NCBI RefSeq assembly: GCF_014636275.1
Contig: NZ_BMEB01000001.1
Span: forward strand, 797,468-861,467
Reading direction: 5' to 3'
Source of the DNA: Cellulomonas carbonis
GTDB lineage: Bacteria > Actinomycetota > Actinomycetes > Actinomycetales > Cellulomonadaceae
Length of the DNA: 64,000 nucleotides
The translations under genes and the position numbers were made by a program. Numbering within the stretch: position 1 is the first letter of the stretch; each line of letters opens with the position of its first letter. Positions 9,902 to 19,360 of the stretch are shown here, piece after piece. The notes below the pieces were generated by a model. That model saw nothing but the letters and a program-made list of their open reading frames with translations. It ran no database searches and was not told the origin of the DNA.

Positions 9902-11085
9902 GCCGCCCCACCACCCCAGCCCAGCACGACCAGCGCGGTGTCGTCGACGAGGTCGCCCCCGTGCCGCGCGCGGACCGCCTCGAGCACGAGCTCGACGAAC
10001 GTCCGCCGGCGTGCGTCGGGCGACTGGTCCGCCTCGACCCGTAGCTGGTCGTCCATGAGGACCTGGAGGCCCTCCTCGCCGAGGCGCGCACCGCGCGTGT
10101 CGATCGTCGTCTCGAGGACACCGTCCGTGAAGAGGATGATCCGCCACCGCTCCGGCAGCTCGACGCGCTGCGACGTCCAGCCGCCGAGCACCGGGATGCC
10201 GAGCGCGCGCCCGCGACGGTCCGACGGCAGCGACGTGGTGGGCGGCCCGAGCAGGAAGGGCGTCGGGTGGCCGCACAGGAACAGGTCGAGCGCGGTGCGC
10301 TCGGGGTTCACGACGACCATCACCGCGGTCGCGAAGATCTCGGGGCGACCGCGCTCGGCCGCGAGGATCTGCTCGGTGACGTCGAGGACCTGCTCCGCGG
10401 GCAGGCCCGCCAGCACCGAGGTCCGCCACGCCGTGCGCAGCGTCGCGCCGAGGGCCGCCTCGTCCGGCCCGTGCCCGGCCACGTCGCCCACGACCGCGGC
10501 GACCGAGCCGTCGGGCCGCTCGACCACGTCGTAGAAGTCCCCGCCCAGGAGCCCGTCGCGCCCCGCGCGGTACCCGACGAGCACCTCGAGCGCGCCGTCG
10601 GCGACCAGCGGCGTCGGCAGGAGCCCACGCTCGAGCCGGCTCGTCTCCGACGCCCGCACCTGCGCGCGGTAGAGGTCGCGCTCCTGGATCTCGGCGTGCC
10701 GGCGCTGGATCGCGTACCGGACGGCGCGCGCGAGCAGCTCGGGGCTGACGTCGCCCTTGACGAGGTAGTCCTGCGCGCCTGCGGCGACGGCGCGCAGACC
10801 CGCGCCGGACTCGCTCATGCCGGTCAGGACGACGACGGCGGGCGTGCGCGGTGACGCGAGGATCTTCTCGAGCGCCGGGATCCCCGCGGCGTCGGGAAGC
10901 CCCAGGTCCAGCAGGACGCAGTCGACGTCGAGCATGTCGGCCGCGGCCTCCAGGCTCCGGGCACGCCGCAGGTCCACGTCGAGGTTGGCGTCGGCGAAGA
11001 GCTCCTCCACGAGGACGGCGTCACCGTCGTCGTCCTCCACCAGGAGGACCCGCAGTGCACGCGGGTCAAGCTCGTCAGTCAGCAC
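9898..11085 (-). CDS. Response regulator with PP2C (SpoIIE/RsbU-type) phosphatase output
   Basis: 395 residues, GTG start. Residues 1-125 form a receiver domain (LLVEDDDGD; phospho-Asp in [12 protein letters not shown]; Lys in DYLVKGDVS). A short coiled linker leads to a PPM/PP2C phosphatase domain with [24 protein letters not shown] and a late DDTALVVL metal motif. Such proteins dephosphorylate anti-sigma-factor antagonists, so the operon may feed into a partner-switching sigma pathway; no antagonist or anti-sigma gene is visible here. First gene of the three-gene signalling operon; a TAGGAT -10 candidate lies at 11134-11139 on the minus strand. Confidence 0.93.
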
Positions 11086-11250
11086 ACTCAGCCCCTTCGG
11101 CTGCCTCGTGCACGGCGCACGGCAGCGACGACGATCCTAGTGGGGTCCGCGCGGTCGGCCTCCCGAGCGTCACCGGAGGCGCCCGCCAGGGCTGATAATG
11201 GACGGCCGTCGTTCGCGCTCGTGCGTCGCCACCACGTCCCAGGGGGCCCA

Positions 11251-13515
11251 GTGTCAGACAGGCAGGACCAGGTCCGCGAGGAGCAGGCCGCCGTGGACCT
11301 CCGGTACGCCCGGCTCGACCTCCTGCGCGAGCAGACCCGCGCCCGGCTGGCGCGCACGCGGCGCGTGGGGCCGTCCGGCTCGCCGCAGAACCGGTCGGAG
11401 CGGGACGCCTTCGCGACGCTCTACGAAAACCGCCTCGCGCAGCTCGAGGGCGTCGAGCAGCGGCTGTGCTTCGGCCGCCTTGACCTCGTCGAGGGCACGA
11501 CCCGGTACATCGGTCGCATCGGCCTGACGGACGAGGACCACACGTCGCTGCTCACCGACTGGCGTGCGCCCGCCGCCCAGGCGTTCTACCGCGCGACCTC
11601 CGCCCACCCGGACGGGGTCGTGCGACGCCGTCAGCTCGTGACGCGCGGCCGGACCGTGACCGCGCTCGAGGACGAGGTGCTCGACCTCGACGCGTGGTCG
11701 CAGGAGGACGGGCGGACGAGCGAGGTCGCCGGGACGGGTGCGCTGCTCGCGTCGCTCGCGGGCGCCCGGACCGGTCGCATGGGCGACATCGTCGCGACGA
11801 TCCAGGCCGAGCAGGACGCCGTCATCCGCGGAGACCTCGCCGGGGCGCTCGTCGTCCAGGGCGGCCCCGGCACGGGCAAGACGGCGGTCGCGCTGCACCG
11901 CGCCGCGTACCTGCTCTACGCGCACCGCAGCACGCTCGAGCGCTCGGGCGTGCTCGTGGTCGGGCCGAGCCGGACCTTCCTGCGCTACATCGACCAGGTG
12001 CTCCCCTCCCTCGGCGAGACCGGTGTGGTGACCTCGACCGTCGCCGGGCTCCACCCGGGAGTGGTCGCCGACGGCACCGAGGACGACGCGACGGCCGAGG
12101 TCAAGGGGCGCGCGGTGATGGCGCGCGTCGTCGCGCGGGCCGTCCGGCTCCGCCAGCGCGTCCCGGACCACGAGACGAGCGTGCGGGTCGACGGCAAGGT
12201 CGTCGTCGTCCGGCCCAGGGACGTCGTCGACGCACGCGCCAAGGCGCGTCGCACGGGACGGCCGCACAACCTGGCGCGCGTCGTCTTCGTGCGCGAGATG
12301 CTCCAGCGGCTCGCCGAGCAGTACGTGCAGCAGCTGGGCTTCGCGGTCCCGCCCGAGGACCGGGCCGAGGTGCTCGAGGAGCTGCGGACGACGCGCGAGA
12401 TCCGGATCGCCCTCAACCTCGCCTGGATGCCGCTCACGCCCCAGCGGCTCGTCGAGGACCTCCTGACCAGGCCGGCCCGGCTCGAGGCCGCCGCCCCCGA
12501 GCTCTCCGCGCGCGATCGGAGGCTGCTGCTGCGCGAGCCGGGCGCCCCCTGGACGCCCGCCGACGTCCCGCTGCTGGACGAGGCCGCCGAGCTCCTGGGC
12601 GAGGACGACCAGGCCGAGCGCGCGCAGGCGGCCGCGGACGCCCGGCGCCGCCAGGAGGAGCTCGACTACGCGCGTCAGGTGCTGCGGTCGAGCGGGGCCG
12701 GCGGCGGCCTGGTCTCCGCGGAGGCGCTCGCCGAGCGCTTCGCGTCGGGCGGCCCGGTGCTCACGACCGCGGAGCGTGCGGCGTCGGACCGGACGTGGAC
12801 GTACGGCCACGTGGTGGTCGACGAGGCCCAGGAGCTCTCGGCGATGGCATGGCGCATGCTGCTGCGCCGCTGCCCGACCCGGTCGATGACGATCGTCGGC
12901 GACGTCGCGCAGACCACGAGCGGTGCGGGCACCCGGAGCTGGGCCGCGACCCTGGACCCCGTGCTGCGCGGGTCGTGGCGGCTCGCCGAGCTCACCGTCA
13001 ACTACCGCACGCCCGCGTCCGTCGCCGAGGCGGCCCAGCGCGTCGCCCGCGCTCACCAGCTGCCCGCGTCGCCCCTGACGTCGGCGCGCGACGTGCCGGA
13101 CGCCCTGCGCGTCCACCACGTCGCCGAGGACGCCGTCGAGGAGGCGGTCGTCGCGGCGACGCACTCGTCGCTCGCCGACCTCGGGCTGCTCGACGGGGGC
13201 GACGCCGAGGCGGGCCGGGTCGCCGTCGTCGCCGCCGACGACGACGTGCCACGTCTGGCCCGGGCGCTCGCCGCGTCGTCGGTCGCCGACCACCTCGTGC
13301 CCGCCGGCCCGAGCGTCCTCGACGCGCACGTCGCCGTGCTCACCCCGCGCGAGACGAAGGGGCTCGAGTTCGACGCCGTCGTGCTCGTCGAGCCCGCGCT
13401 CGTGGGCAAGGCGTCGGCGGCCGACCTCTACGTCGCGATGACGCGGCCGACGCGCACGCTGCACGTCGTGACGAGCAGCGCGCTCCCGGCCGGCATGGAG
13501 GACGACGGCTCCTGA
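11251..13515 (+). CDS. HelD-like RNA-polymerase-associated UvrD/Rep-type ATPase
   Basis: 754 residues from GTG (VSDRQDQVREEQAAVD), after AGGGGG. An earlier in-frame GTG at 11140 lies upstream of the apparent -10 hexamer GATAAT (11194-11199) and is less likely. The N-terminal coiled coil (DLLREQTRARLARTRR) and FGRLDLVEGTTRYIGRIGL are typical of HelD proteins. Walker A is VVQGGPGTGKTAVALHRAAY; motif II is VVDEAQELSAM; late motifs are NYRTPASVAEAA and TPRETKGLEFDAV. HelD proteins displace nucleic acid from stalled RNA polymerase, and some actinobacterial members (HelR) protect against rifamycins. Which class this one belongs to cannot be decided by eye. Confidence 0.85.
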   Translation: MSDRQDQVREEQAAVDLRYARLDLLREQTRARLARTRRVGPSGSPQNRSERDAFATLYENRLAQLEGVEQRLCFGRLDLVEGTTRYIGRIGLTDEDHTSLLTDWRAPAAQAFYRATSAHPDGVVRRRQLVTRGRTVTALEDEVLDLDAWSQEDGRTSEVAGTGALLASLAGARTGRMGDIVATIQAEQDAVIRGDLAGALVVQGGPGTGKTAVALHRAAYLLYAHRSTLERSGVLVVGPSRTFLRYIDQVLPSLGETGVVTSTVAGLHPGVVADGTEDDATAEVKGRAVMARVVARAVRLRQRVPDHETSVRVDGKVVVVRPRDVVDARAKARRTGRPHNLARVVFVREMLQRLAEQYVQQLGFAVPPEDRAEVLEELRTTREIRIALNLAWMPLTPQRLVEDLLTRPARLEAAAPELSARDRRLLLREPGAPWTPADVPLLDEAAELLGEDDQAERAQAAADARRRQEELDYARQVLRSSGAGGGLVSAEALAERFASGGPVLTTAERAASDRTWTYGHVVVDEAQELSAMAWRMLLRRCPTRSMTIVGDVAQTTSGAGTRSWAATLDPVLRGSWRLAELTVNYRTPASVAEAAQRVARAHQLPASPLTSARDVPDALRVHHVAEDAVEEAVVAATHSSLADLGLLDGGDAEAGRVAVVAADDDVPRLARALAASSVADHLVPAGPSVLDAHVAVLTPRETKGLEFDAVVLVEPALVGKASAADLYVAMTRPTRTLHVVTSSALPAGMEDDGS

Positions 13516-13551
13516 CCGGTGTCCGCGGGCGGCACCGGTCCCGGCCGGACG

Positions 13552-14394
13552 TCACTCGCACGCCGCGCGGCCGACGAGCGCGAGCCCCTGCAGGTCCCCC
13601 GGACCGAGGTCGACGCGCGCGGACGTCGTCGGGTGCATGAGCTCACCCTGGTCGTCCACGTGGTCGAGGCCCACGACGTGCGCGAGCTCGTGCACGAGGA
13701 TCGCGCGGACGCGGGCCCGCCCGTCCGGCTGACCGAGCATCGCGGTGACGTCCGGGGCGTCGAGCACGACCCGGCCTGCGGCGAGCCACGTCCCCGAGCC
13801 GTCGGACCCCGGCACCGCCGCGGATCCGCCCACACCCGCGACCTGACCCGCGAGCTCGACCACCGACTCCTCGTCCGCCCAGCCGACGAGCACCGGTGCC
13901 CAGCCGTCGCCGTACCGGTCCGGCTGGATCAGGGCGCGGTCGACGGCGGGCACCTCGTCCGTCTCGCCGGCGAACACGAGGTCCAGGCCGGTCGCACCCG
14001 CCACGACCGCCGCGGCCTCGTGGACGAGGTCGCGGACCCCGACCGGCTCCCCCGCCGACTGCACCACGTAGCGGACCGGTCGGCAGGGGTCGTACCCGAC
14101 GGGTGTGCCGTCCGCGGCCACGTGCAGGAACGCGTGCTGCCCGGACGTGGTCACGGCGACCTCCGGACGCAGGCGACCGCCTGCCGGCTCCGGCCTCGGC
14201 ACCGCGATCGTCCGACCCTCGACCTCGACGTACGCGCGCGGGGCCCACAGCGAGCCGACGCCCGGGACGTCGACCCCCGCGGCGTGCGCGCCGCCCGCGA
14301 CGACGCCGAGCAGCGCGAGCGCACCGACGGCGCGCGACGTCAGGCGAGGACCGCGGGCGGCACGTCGGGTGGAGCGGCGGGCTGCGCGGTCCAT
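13552..14394 (-). CDS. Secreted or membrane-anchored matrixin-like metalloprotease
   Basis: 280 residues from ATG; an in-frame GTG at 14445 (297 residues) is an alternative. A basic N-terminus precedes a hydrophobic signal or anchor helix (SRAVGALALLGVVAGGAHAA). The catalytic zinc motif HELAHVVGLDH (HExxHxxGxxH) lies near residue 235 with a following Met (GELMHPT) in Met-turn position, as in M10-type metzincins. The preceding domain (YDPCRPVRYVVQ, LIQPDRYGDGWAPVLVGWAD) resembles the actinobacterial peptidase family usually annotated as matrixin. Probably acts outside the membrane; substrate unknown. Convergent with the HelD-like gene and divergent from serA. Confidence 0.85.
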   Translation of the reverse strand: MDRAARRSTRRAARGPRLTSRAVGALALLGVVAGGAHAAGVDVPGVGSLWAPRAYVEVEGRTIAVPRPEPAGGRLRPEVAVTTSGQHAFLHVAADGTPVGYDPCRPVRYVVQSAGEPVGVRDLVHEAAAVVAGATGLDLVFAGETDEVPAVDRALIQPDRYGDGWAPVLVGWADEESVVELAGQVAGVGGSAAVPGSDGSGTWLAAGRVVLDAPDVTAMLGQPDGRARVRAILVHELAHVVGLDHVDDQGELMHPTTSARVDLGPGDLQGLALVGRAACE

Positions 14395-14529
14395 CTGGCG
14401 CAGGACACGGCGCGACCGTCGGTCGTCGCGCGCGTCCGTGCCCACGACGGCAGTCTCGCAGGCGGGGGCCACGTCCCGCCTGTCGGTACCGCTTTGGTCG
14501 AGGGGCCCCGCGCGGTCCACCATGGCCCC

Positions 14530-15729
14530 GTGCTGCGCGCCCTGCTCCTGGAGAGCCTCCACCCCGTCGCGACGTCCATCCTGCGCTCCGACGGCGTCGA
14601 GGTCACGGCACGCACGGGGGCGCTCGACGAGGACGAGCTGGTCGACGCGCTGCAGGGCGTCCACCTGCTCGGCATCCGCTCGAAGACCCAGGTCACCGAG
14701 CGCGTGATCGCCGCGGCGCCCGACCTTCTCGCGGTGGGCGCGTACTGCATCGGGACCAACCAGATCGACCTCGGCGCTGCAGCACGGCACGGCGTCGCGG
14801 CCTTCAACGCACCGTTCTCGAACACGCGGTCGGTGGTCGAGCTGACGCTCGCCGAGATCATCGCGCTGACGCGTCGGCTCACCGAGCGCGACCGGGCGCT
14901 CCACGAGGGCGTGTGGGACAAGTCGGCCGAGGGTGCCCACGAGGTCAGGGGCCGCACGCTCGGCATCGTCGGCTACGGCAACATCGGGACGCAGCTGTCC
15001 GTGCTCGCCGAGGCGCTCGGCATGTCGGTCGTGTTCTACGACTCGGCCGAGCGGCTCGCCCTCGGCAACGCGCGCCGCCTGCACTCCCTCGACGAGCTCC
15101 TCTCCACCGCGGACGTCGTGACGCTGCACGTCGACGGCCGCGGCGGCAACGCCGGCATGTTCGGGGCCGAGCAGTTCGCGCGGATGAAGCAGGGCGCGAT
15201 CTTCCTCAACCTCTCGCGCGGGTTCGTCGTCGACTACGCGGCGCTGCGCGACCACGTCCTGTCGGGTCACGTCGCCGGTGCCGCCGTGGACGTGTTCCCC
15301 GAGGAGCCCAAGCGCCGCGGCGACGCCTTCGAGTCGGACCTGCGCGGCCTGCCCAACGTCATCCTCACCCCGCACATCGGGGGTTCCACCGAGGAGGCGC
15401 AGGAGGCGATCGGGCACTTCGTCTCCAACAAGCTCCGCGACTACGTGTCGCACGGCTCGACCACCCTGAGCGTCAACCTGCCGAACCTCGCGCTCGACGC
15501 GCGCACCGGATCCCACCGACTGGTGCACCTGCACCGCAACACCCCAGGTGTGCTCGCGGGGATCAACCGGCTGCTCGCGGAGCACGACGTCAACATCGAG
15601 GCGCAGCTGCTCTCGACGCGCGGCGAGCTCGGCTACGTCGTGACCGACGTCGGCTCCGGCCTGCCCGAGGACGTGTGCGCGTCGCTCGCGACCATGCCGC
15701 AGACGATCCGGCTGCGCGTCCTGTCCTGA
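14530..15729 (+). CDS. serA: D-3-phosphoglycerate dehydrogenase
   Basis: 399 residues from GTG (VLRALLLESLHPVATSIL). The NAD-binding loop is VGYGNIGTQ near residue 154; catalytic Arg in TNQ/LSRGFVVDY region, Glu in the VFPEEP region and His in LTPHIGGSTEEA. A C-terminal ACT domain (HRNTPGVLAGINRLLAEHDVNIEAQLL) completes the roughly 410-residue E. coli-type architecture, which is feedback-inhibited by serine. This is the short type rather than the long, ASB-domain type common in mycobacteria. Catalyses the first step of serine synthesis from 3-phosphoglycerate. Stand-alone gene. Confidence 0.93.
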   Translation: MLRALLLESLHPVATSILRSDGVEVTARTGALDEDELVDALQGVHLLGIRSKTQVTERVIAAAPDLLAVGAYCIGTNQIDLGAAARHGVAAFNAPFSNTRSVVELTLAEIIALTRRLTERDRALHEGVWDKSAEGAHEVRGRTLGIVGYGNIGTQLSVLAEALGMSVVFYDSAERLALGNARRLHSLDELLSTADVVTLHVDGRGGNAGMFGAEQFARMKQGAIFLNLSRGFVVDYAALRDHVLSGHVAGAAVDVFPEEPKRRGDAFESDLRGLPNVILTPHIGGSTEEAQEAIGHFVSNKLRDYVSHGSTTLSVNLPNLALDARTGSHRLVHLHRNTPGVLAGINRLLAEHDVNIEAQLLSTRGELGYVVTDVGSGLPEDVCASLATMPQTIRLRVLS

Positions 15730-15803
15730 CGCCGTGGCTCGGTGCCGACGGCGGTGACGAGGGTCCGTCGGCGCGGAGCCGTCGGCGGCGCTAGCGTCGG
15801 GGT

Positions 15804-16853
15804 GTGCACGTGCCCGCCGCAGACCGCCACGCCCGGATGACGTACCGCCGGGCCGGACGCTCGGGTCTCGACCTCCCCGTCGTCTCGCTCGGCCTGTGGC
15901 AGAACTTCGGCGACCCGCAGGCGTTCGAGACGCAGCGAGCGGTCGTCCTCGAGGCCTTCGACGCCGGGGTGACGCACCTCGACCTCGCCAACAACTACGG
16001 CCCGCCGCCGGGTGCCGCCGAGGAGGTCCTGGGTCGCATCCTGGCGCGCGACCTGACCCACCACCGCGACGAGCTCGTGATCACGACGAAGGCTGGTTAC
16101 CGCGCGTGGGAAGGGCCGTACGGCGAGTTCGGCTCGCGGGCGTCGGTCCTCGCGTCGCTCGACCGGTCGCTGCGTCGGATCGGCGTCGACCACGTCGACG
16201 TCATGTACAGCCACCGCTTCGACCCGCGGACGCCGCTCGAGGAGACCCTGGGCGCGCTGCGGACGGCCGTCGACTCCGGCAAGGCGCTCTACGCGGGCAT
16301 CTCGTCGTACTCCGCGCGCCGCACGCGCGAGGCGGTCGCGGTCGCGGGTGACCTGGGCCTCCGCCTCGTGGTCCACCAGCCCTCCTACTCGATGCTCAAC
16401 CGCTGGGTCGAGCAGCCGCAGCAGGACGCGGGCGGTGCGAGCCTGCTCGACGTGGTCGAGGAGGCCGGGCTGGGCGTCGTGGCCTTCTCGCCGCTGGCCC
16501 AGGGGATGCTGACCGGCAAGTACCTCGACGGGGTGCCCGAGACGTCGCGGGCCGCGCGCGGGTCGTCGCTCCCGCGGTCCTACCTCACCCCCGAGGCGCT
16601 CGACCACGTGCGAGCGCTCGACGCCGTCGCCCGCGAGCGGGGTCAGACGCTCGCGCAGCTCGCGCTGACGTGGGTCCTGCGCGACCACCGGGTCACCTCG
16701 GTCCTCATCGGCGCGAGCTCCACCCGGCAGCTGCGCGACAACCTCGGCGCCGTCGCCGCCGCCCCGCTCTCGGACGACGAGCTGGCACGGATCGAGGCGC
16801 ACGCGGTGGACTCGGGCGTGAACCTGTGGGGTCCGCGCTCGAGCGACCTGTGA
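15804..16853 (+). CDS. Aldo/keto reductase (YghZ / Kv-beta-like)
   Basis: 349 residues if the GTG at 15804 is used; this GTG lies 6 bases after a TAGCGT -10 hexamer (15792-15797), favouring a leaderless start. The ATG at 15837 (MTYRRAGRSGLDLPVVSLGLW) is the alternative and matches the family N-terminus. Complete TIM-barrel AKR: Asp/Tyr in DLANNYGPPPGAAE, Lys in ITTKAGYRAW, His in MYSHRFDP, and a C-terminal NADPH region VLIGASSTRQLRDNL. Family members reduce small aldehydes such as glyceraldehyde 3-phosphate or methylglyoxal. Stand-alone gene. Confidence 0.9.
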   Translation: MHVPAADRHARMTYRRAGRSGLDLPVVSLGLWQNFGDPQAFETQRAVVLEAFDAGVTHLDLANNYGPPPGAAEEVLGRILARDLTHHRDELVITTKAGYRAWEGPYGEFGSRASVLASLDRSLRRIGVDHVDVMYSHRFDPRTPLEETLGALRTAVDSGKALYAGISSYSARRTREAVAVAGDLGLRLVVHQPSYSMLNRWVEQPQQDAGGASLLDVVEEAGLGVVAFSPLAQGMLTGKYLDGVPETSRAARGSSLPRSYLTPEALDHVRALDAVARERGQTLAQLALTWVLRDHRVTSVLIGASSTRQLRDNLGAVAAAPLSDDELARIEAHAVDSGVNLWGPRSSDL

Positions 16854-16894
16854 CCGCCTCTCGGATCACCCGCCCCGAGGCGCCTACGCACCCG

Positions 16895-16916
16895 TAACCT
16901 ACGACTGCGTAGGTTA
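16895..16916 (+). promoter_or_regulatory. Perfect palindrome over the promoter of the acyl-CoA ligase gene
   Basis: Nine-base arms TAACCTACG and CGTAGGTTA surround a 4-base ACTG centre. The right arm runs into a TAGGCT -10 hexamer (16915-16920) that ends 7 bases before the GTG at 16928. The position and symmetry suit an operator for a dimeric repressor, for instance of the TetR family that commonly controls fatty-acid genes. No such regulator is encoded in this window. Confidence 0.7.
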
Positions 16917-16927
16917 GGCTCGACGAC

Positions 16928-18682
16928 GTGAGCACGACGCCCGGAGAGCACGACGACCGCGACCTCGAACGCCCCTGGACGAGCGCGTACGCGCCCGGGG
17001 TCCCGCACGACATCGCCGAGCCCGACGAGCCGGTCACCCGCTGGCTCGAGCGCGCCGCGGCCGAGCACCCGTCGCGGGTCGCGACCGACTTCATGGGCGC
17101 GGTGACGACCTACGCCGCTCTCGGGCGGTCGGTCGCGCGCGCCGCGGGAGCCTTGCGCGGACTCGGCGTCCGGCCCGGTGACCGTGTCGCCCTCGTGCTG
17201 CCCAACTGCACGACGCACGTCGTCGCGTTCTACGCGGCGCTCCGGATCGGGGCGGTCGTGGTCGAGCACAACCCCACCTACACCGCCGGCGAGCTCGAGC
17301 ACCAGCTGCGCGACAGCGGCGCGACCGTCGTGATCAGCTGGGAGAAGTCCGTCGAGGCGGTGCTCGCGGCACGCGCGTCGACCGACGTCCGTCACGTCGT
17401 CGTCGTCGACCTGAGCTCGGACCTCCCGCTCGTCAAGCGCGCGGCGCTGGCCCTGCCGGTCGCCGCGGCTCGGCGGACGCGCGCGACGATGCGGGCAGAC
17501 GTCCCCGACGCACCCGGCGTCGTCCGGTGGTCCCGGCTCGTGCGGCACGCGCGCCCGCTCGCCGACGACGTCGCCCACCCCGACGTCTCGGACGTCGCGC
17601 TCCTGCAGTACACGGGCGGGACGACCGGGACGCCGAAGGGCGCGGTCCTGCTCCACCGCAACGTCGCGGCGAACGCCGCCCAGGGCCAGGCGTGGACCCA
17701 GCACGCCGACGCGGCGCAGACCGTCTACGCCGCCCTGCCGTTCTTCCACGCCTTCGGGCTCACGCTGTGCCTGACGTACGCCGTCCGCATCGCGGCCACC
17801 GTCGTGATCTTCCCGAAGTTCGACGTCGATGCGGTGCTCGACGCCCAGCGTCGCCGCCCGGCCACGTTCGTGCCCGGCGTGCCGCCGATGTTCGAGCGCC
17901 TCGCGGCCGGGGCCCGTGCGAGCGGGACGGACCTGCGCTCGGTCAGCCACGCGATCTCGGGCGCGATGTCGCTCCCCGCCGAGACCGCTCGTGCGTGGGA
18001 GGAGGTCACGGGCGGCCTCCTCGTGGAGGGCTACGGCATGACCGAGTCCTCGCCGGTCGCCCTCGGCAACCCCCTGTCCCCTGCACGCCGGCCCGGCACG
18101 CTCGGGCTGCCGTTCCCGTCGACCTTCATGCGTGTCGTCGACCCGGAGGACCCGTCCCGCGACGTCGAGCACGGCGAGCAGGGCGAGCTGCTCGTCAGCG
18201 GCCCCCAGGTCTTCGCGGGCTACTGGCAGCGACCCGAGGACACCTCCGCGGTCCTCGTGGAGCACGGCGGCCGGACCTGGCTGCGTACCGGCGACGTCGT
18301 CGTCGTCGACGACGACGGCTTCGTGCGCCTCGTGGACCGCATCAAGGAGGTCATCATCACCGGTGGCTTCAACGTCTACCCGTCCCAGGTCGAGGACCAC
18401 CTACGGGCGATGCCCGAGATCGAGGACGTCGCGGTCGTCGGAGTGCCCGGGGGCGACCTCGGCGAGAAGGTCGTCGCGGCCGTCGTCCTCGCTGAGGGCG
18501 TCACACGGGTCGAGCTCTCGGCGGTCCGGGCGTGGAGCGAGCACCGGCTCGCGCGCTACGCCCACCCGCGCGAGCTCGTGGTCGTCCCCGAGCTGCCGCG
18601 GTCGCAGATCGGCAAGGTGCTGCGCCGTGTCGTCCGCGAGCAGGTCATCGCCCGGGTGCCGTCGCGGGGCGAGCGCCCGTAG
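16928..18682 (+). CDS. fadD: Long-chain fatty-acid-CoA ligase (AMP-forming)
   Basis: 584 residues from GTG. Adenylate-forming superfamily motifs are intact: LQYTGGTTGTPKGAVLLHRN (P-loop, near residue 225), GYGMTESSP, TGDVVVVDDDGFVRLVDR and the C-terminal catalytic Lys in LPRSQIGKVLRR. Activates fatty acids to acyl-CoA via acyl-adenylate, feeding beta-oxidation or lipid synthesis. Probably leaderless, with a palindromic operator across the promoter. Ends 3 bases from the convergent hypothetical gene. Chain-length preference cannot be inferred. Confidence 0.9.
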   Translation: MSTTPGEHDDRDLERPWTSAYAPGVPHDIAEPDEPVTRWLERAAAEHPSRVATDFMGAVTTYAALGRSVARAAGALRGLGVRPGDRVALVLPNCTTHVVAFYAALRIGAVVVEHNPTYTAGELEHQLRDSGATVVISWEKSVEAVLAARASTDVRHVVVVDLSSDLPLVKRAALALPVAAARRTRATMRADVPDAPGVVRWSRLVRHARPLADDVAHPDVSDVALLQYTGGTTGTPKGAVLLHRNVAANAAQGQAWTQHADAAQTVYAALPFFHAFGLTLCLTYAVRIAATVVIFPKFDVDAVLDAQRRRPATFVPGVPPMFERLAAGARASGTDLRSVSHAISGAMSLPAETARAWEEVTGGLLVEGYGMTESSPVALGNPLSPARRPGTLGLPFPSTFMRVVDPEDPSRDVEHGEQGELLVSGPQVFAGYWQRPEDTSAVLVEHGGRTWLRTGDVVVVDDDGFVRLVDRIKEVIITGGFNVYPSQVEDHLRAMPEIEDVAVVGVPGGDLGEKVVAAVVLAEGVTRVELSAVRAWSEHRLARYAHPRELVVVPELPRSQIGKVLRRVVREQVIARVPSRGERP

Positions 18683-18685
18683 GGC

Positions 18686-19234
18686 TCATGCCCCGCGGAG
18701 GGCGCGGCCGCGCACGTACGCGTGCACGTCGTCCATCGTCCGGACCTGCTCCTGCGTCCGGCGCCGGAGCTCGGCCATCCGGTCGCGGTCGAGACCGAGG
18801 TCCCCGGCGAGGTCCTCGAGCGTCTGCCAGACACCCAGCTTCCCGACCAGAGCGCTGCGCAGGAGCTCGACCTCCAGGAGCGTCCGCGTCGTCGACGACG
18901 CGACCTCCCGGCGGCTCGCCTTGAGGCGCGCGAGCCGTTCCCCGACCCACGCGGCCGCCTGCTTGAGGAGGTCCTGCGGCCGCACGTCCAGACCCTCGAT
19001 GACCGCCCGCAGCTCCTCGCGCTCCTCGGTCACCTCCTCCGCGATGTTGGCCAGGTCGGCCCCGACGGGCGTCCTGTGCAGGGTCCGCGCGAGGCGCTGG
19101 AACCGCTGCGACCCGGCGACCGACCCTGCGAGGTGGTCGTTGAGGTACACGCCGAGCAGCCCGCGGTCCGTCGAGCGGGCGTCCTCCACCGCGCCGTGGT
19201 CGACGACGTCGTCGTCAGCCTCTCGAGCCGTCAT
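18686..19234 (-). CDS. Conserved-looking helical protein of unknown function
   Basis: 182 residues, ATG preceded by AGGAGGTGCC. The predicted structure is nearly all helix: a hydrophobic-amphipathic segment GLLGVYLNDHLAGSVAGSQRF, an acidic helix IAEEVTEEREELRAVIEGL, a basic helix AAAWVGERLARLKASR, and a last helix ending HAYVRG. This pattern suggests a four-helix bundle, perhaps ferritin-like, but metal-ligand motifs are not obvious. Similar proteins are annotated hypothetical in actinobacteria. It lies downstream of nrdR on the same strand after a 126-base gap, so it is probably a separate transcript. Confidence 0.75.
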   Translation of the reverse strand: MTAREADDDVVDHGAVEDARSTDRGLLGVYLNDHLAGSVAGSQRFQRLARTLHRTPVGADLANIAEEVTEEREELRAVIEGLDVRPQDLLKQAAAWVGERLARLKASRREVASSTTRTLLEVELLRSALVGKLGVWQTLEDLAGDLGLDRDRMAELRRRTQEQVRTMDDVHAYVRGRALRGA

Positions 19235-19360
19235 CGAGGCACCTCCTGTCTCTTGCGCCCAGGGTCACATCGGACCGGTGTGCGCGCGAGCCCAGGCCGT
19301 GTCGGACCCGGGCCCGGGCGCGTCCGCGGCGGGAGCCACCCCTGACGGACGCGGGCGCCC

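Noticed and set aside
11140..11250. Longer N-terminus for the HelD-like gene
   Set aside because: The extra 37 codons contain the apparent -10 hexamer and lack family sequence; the GTG at 11251 has a ribosome site.
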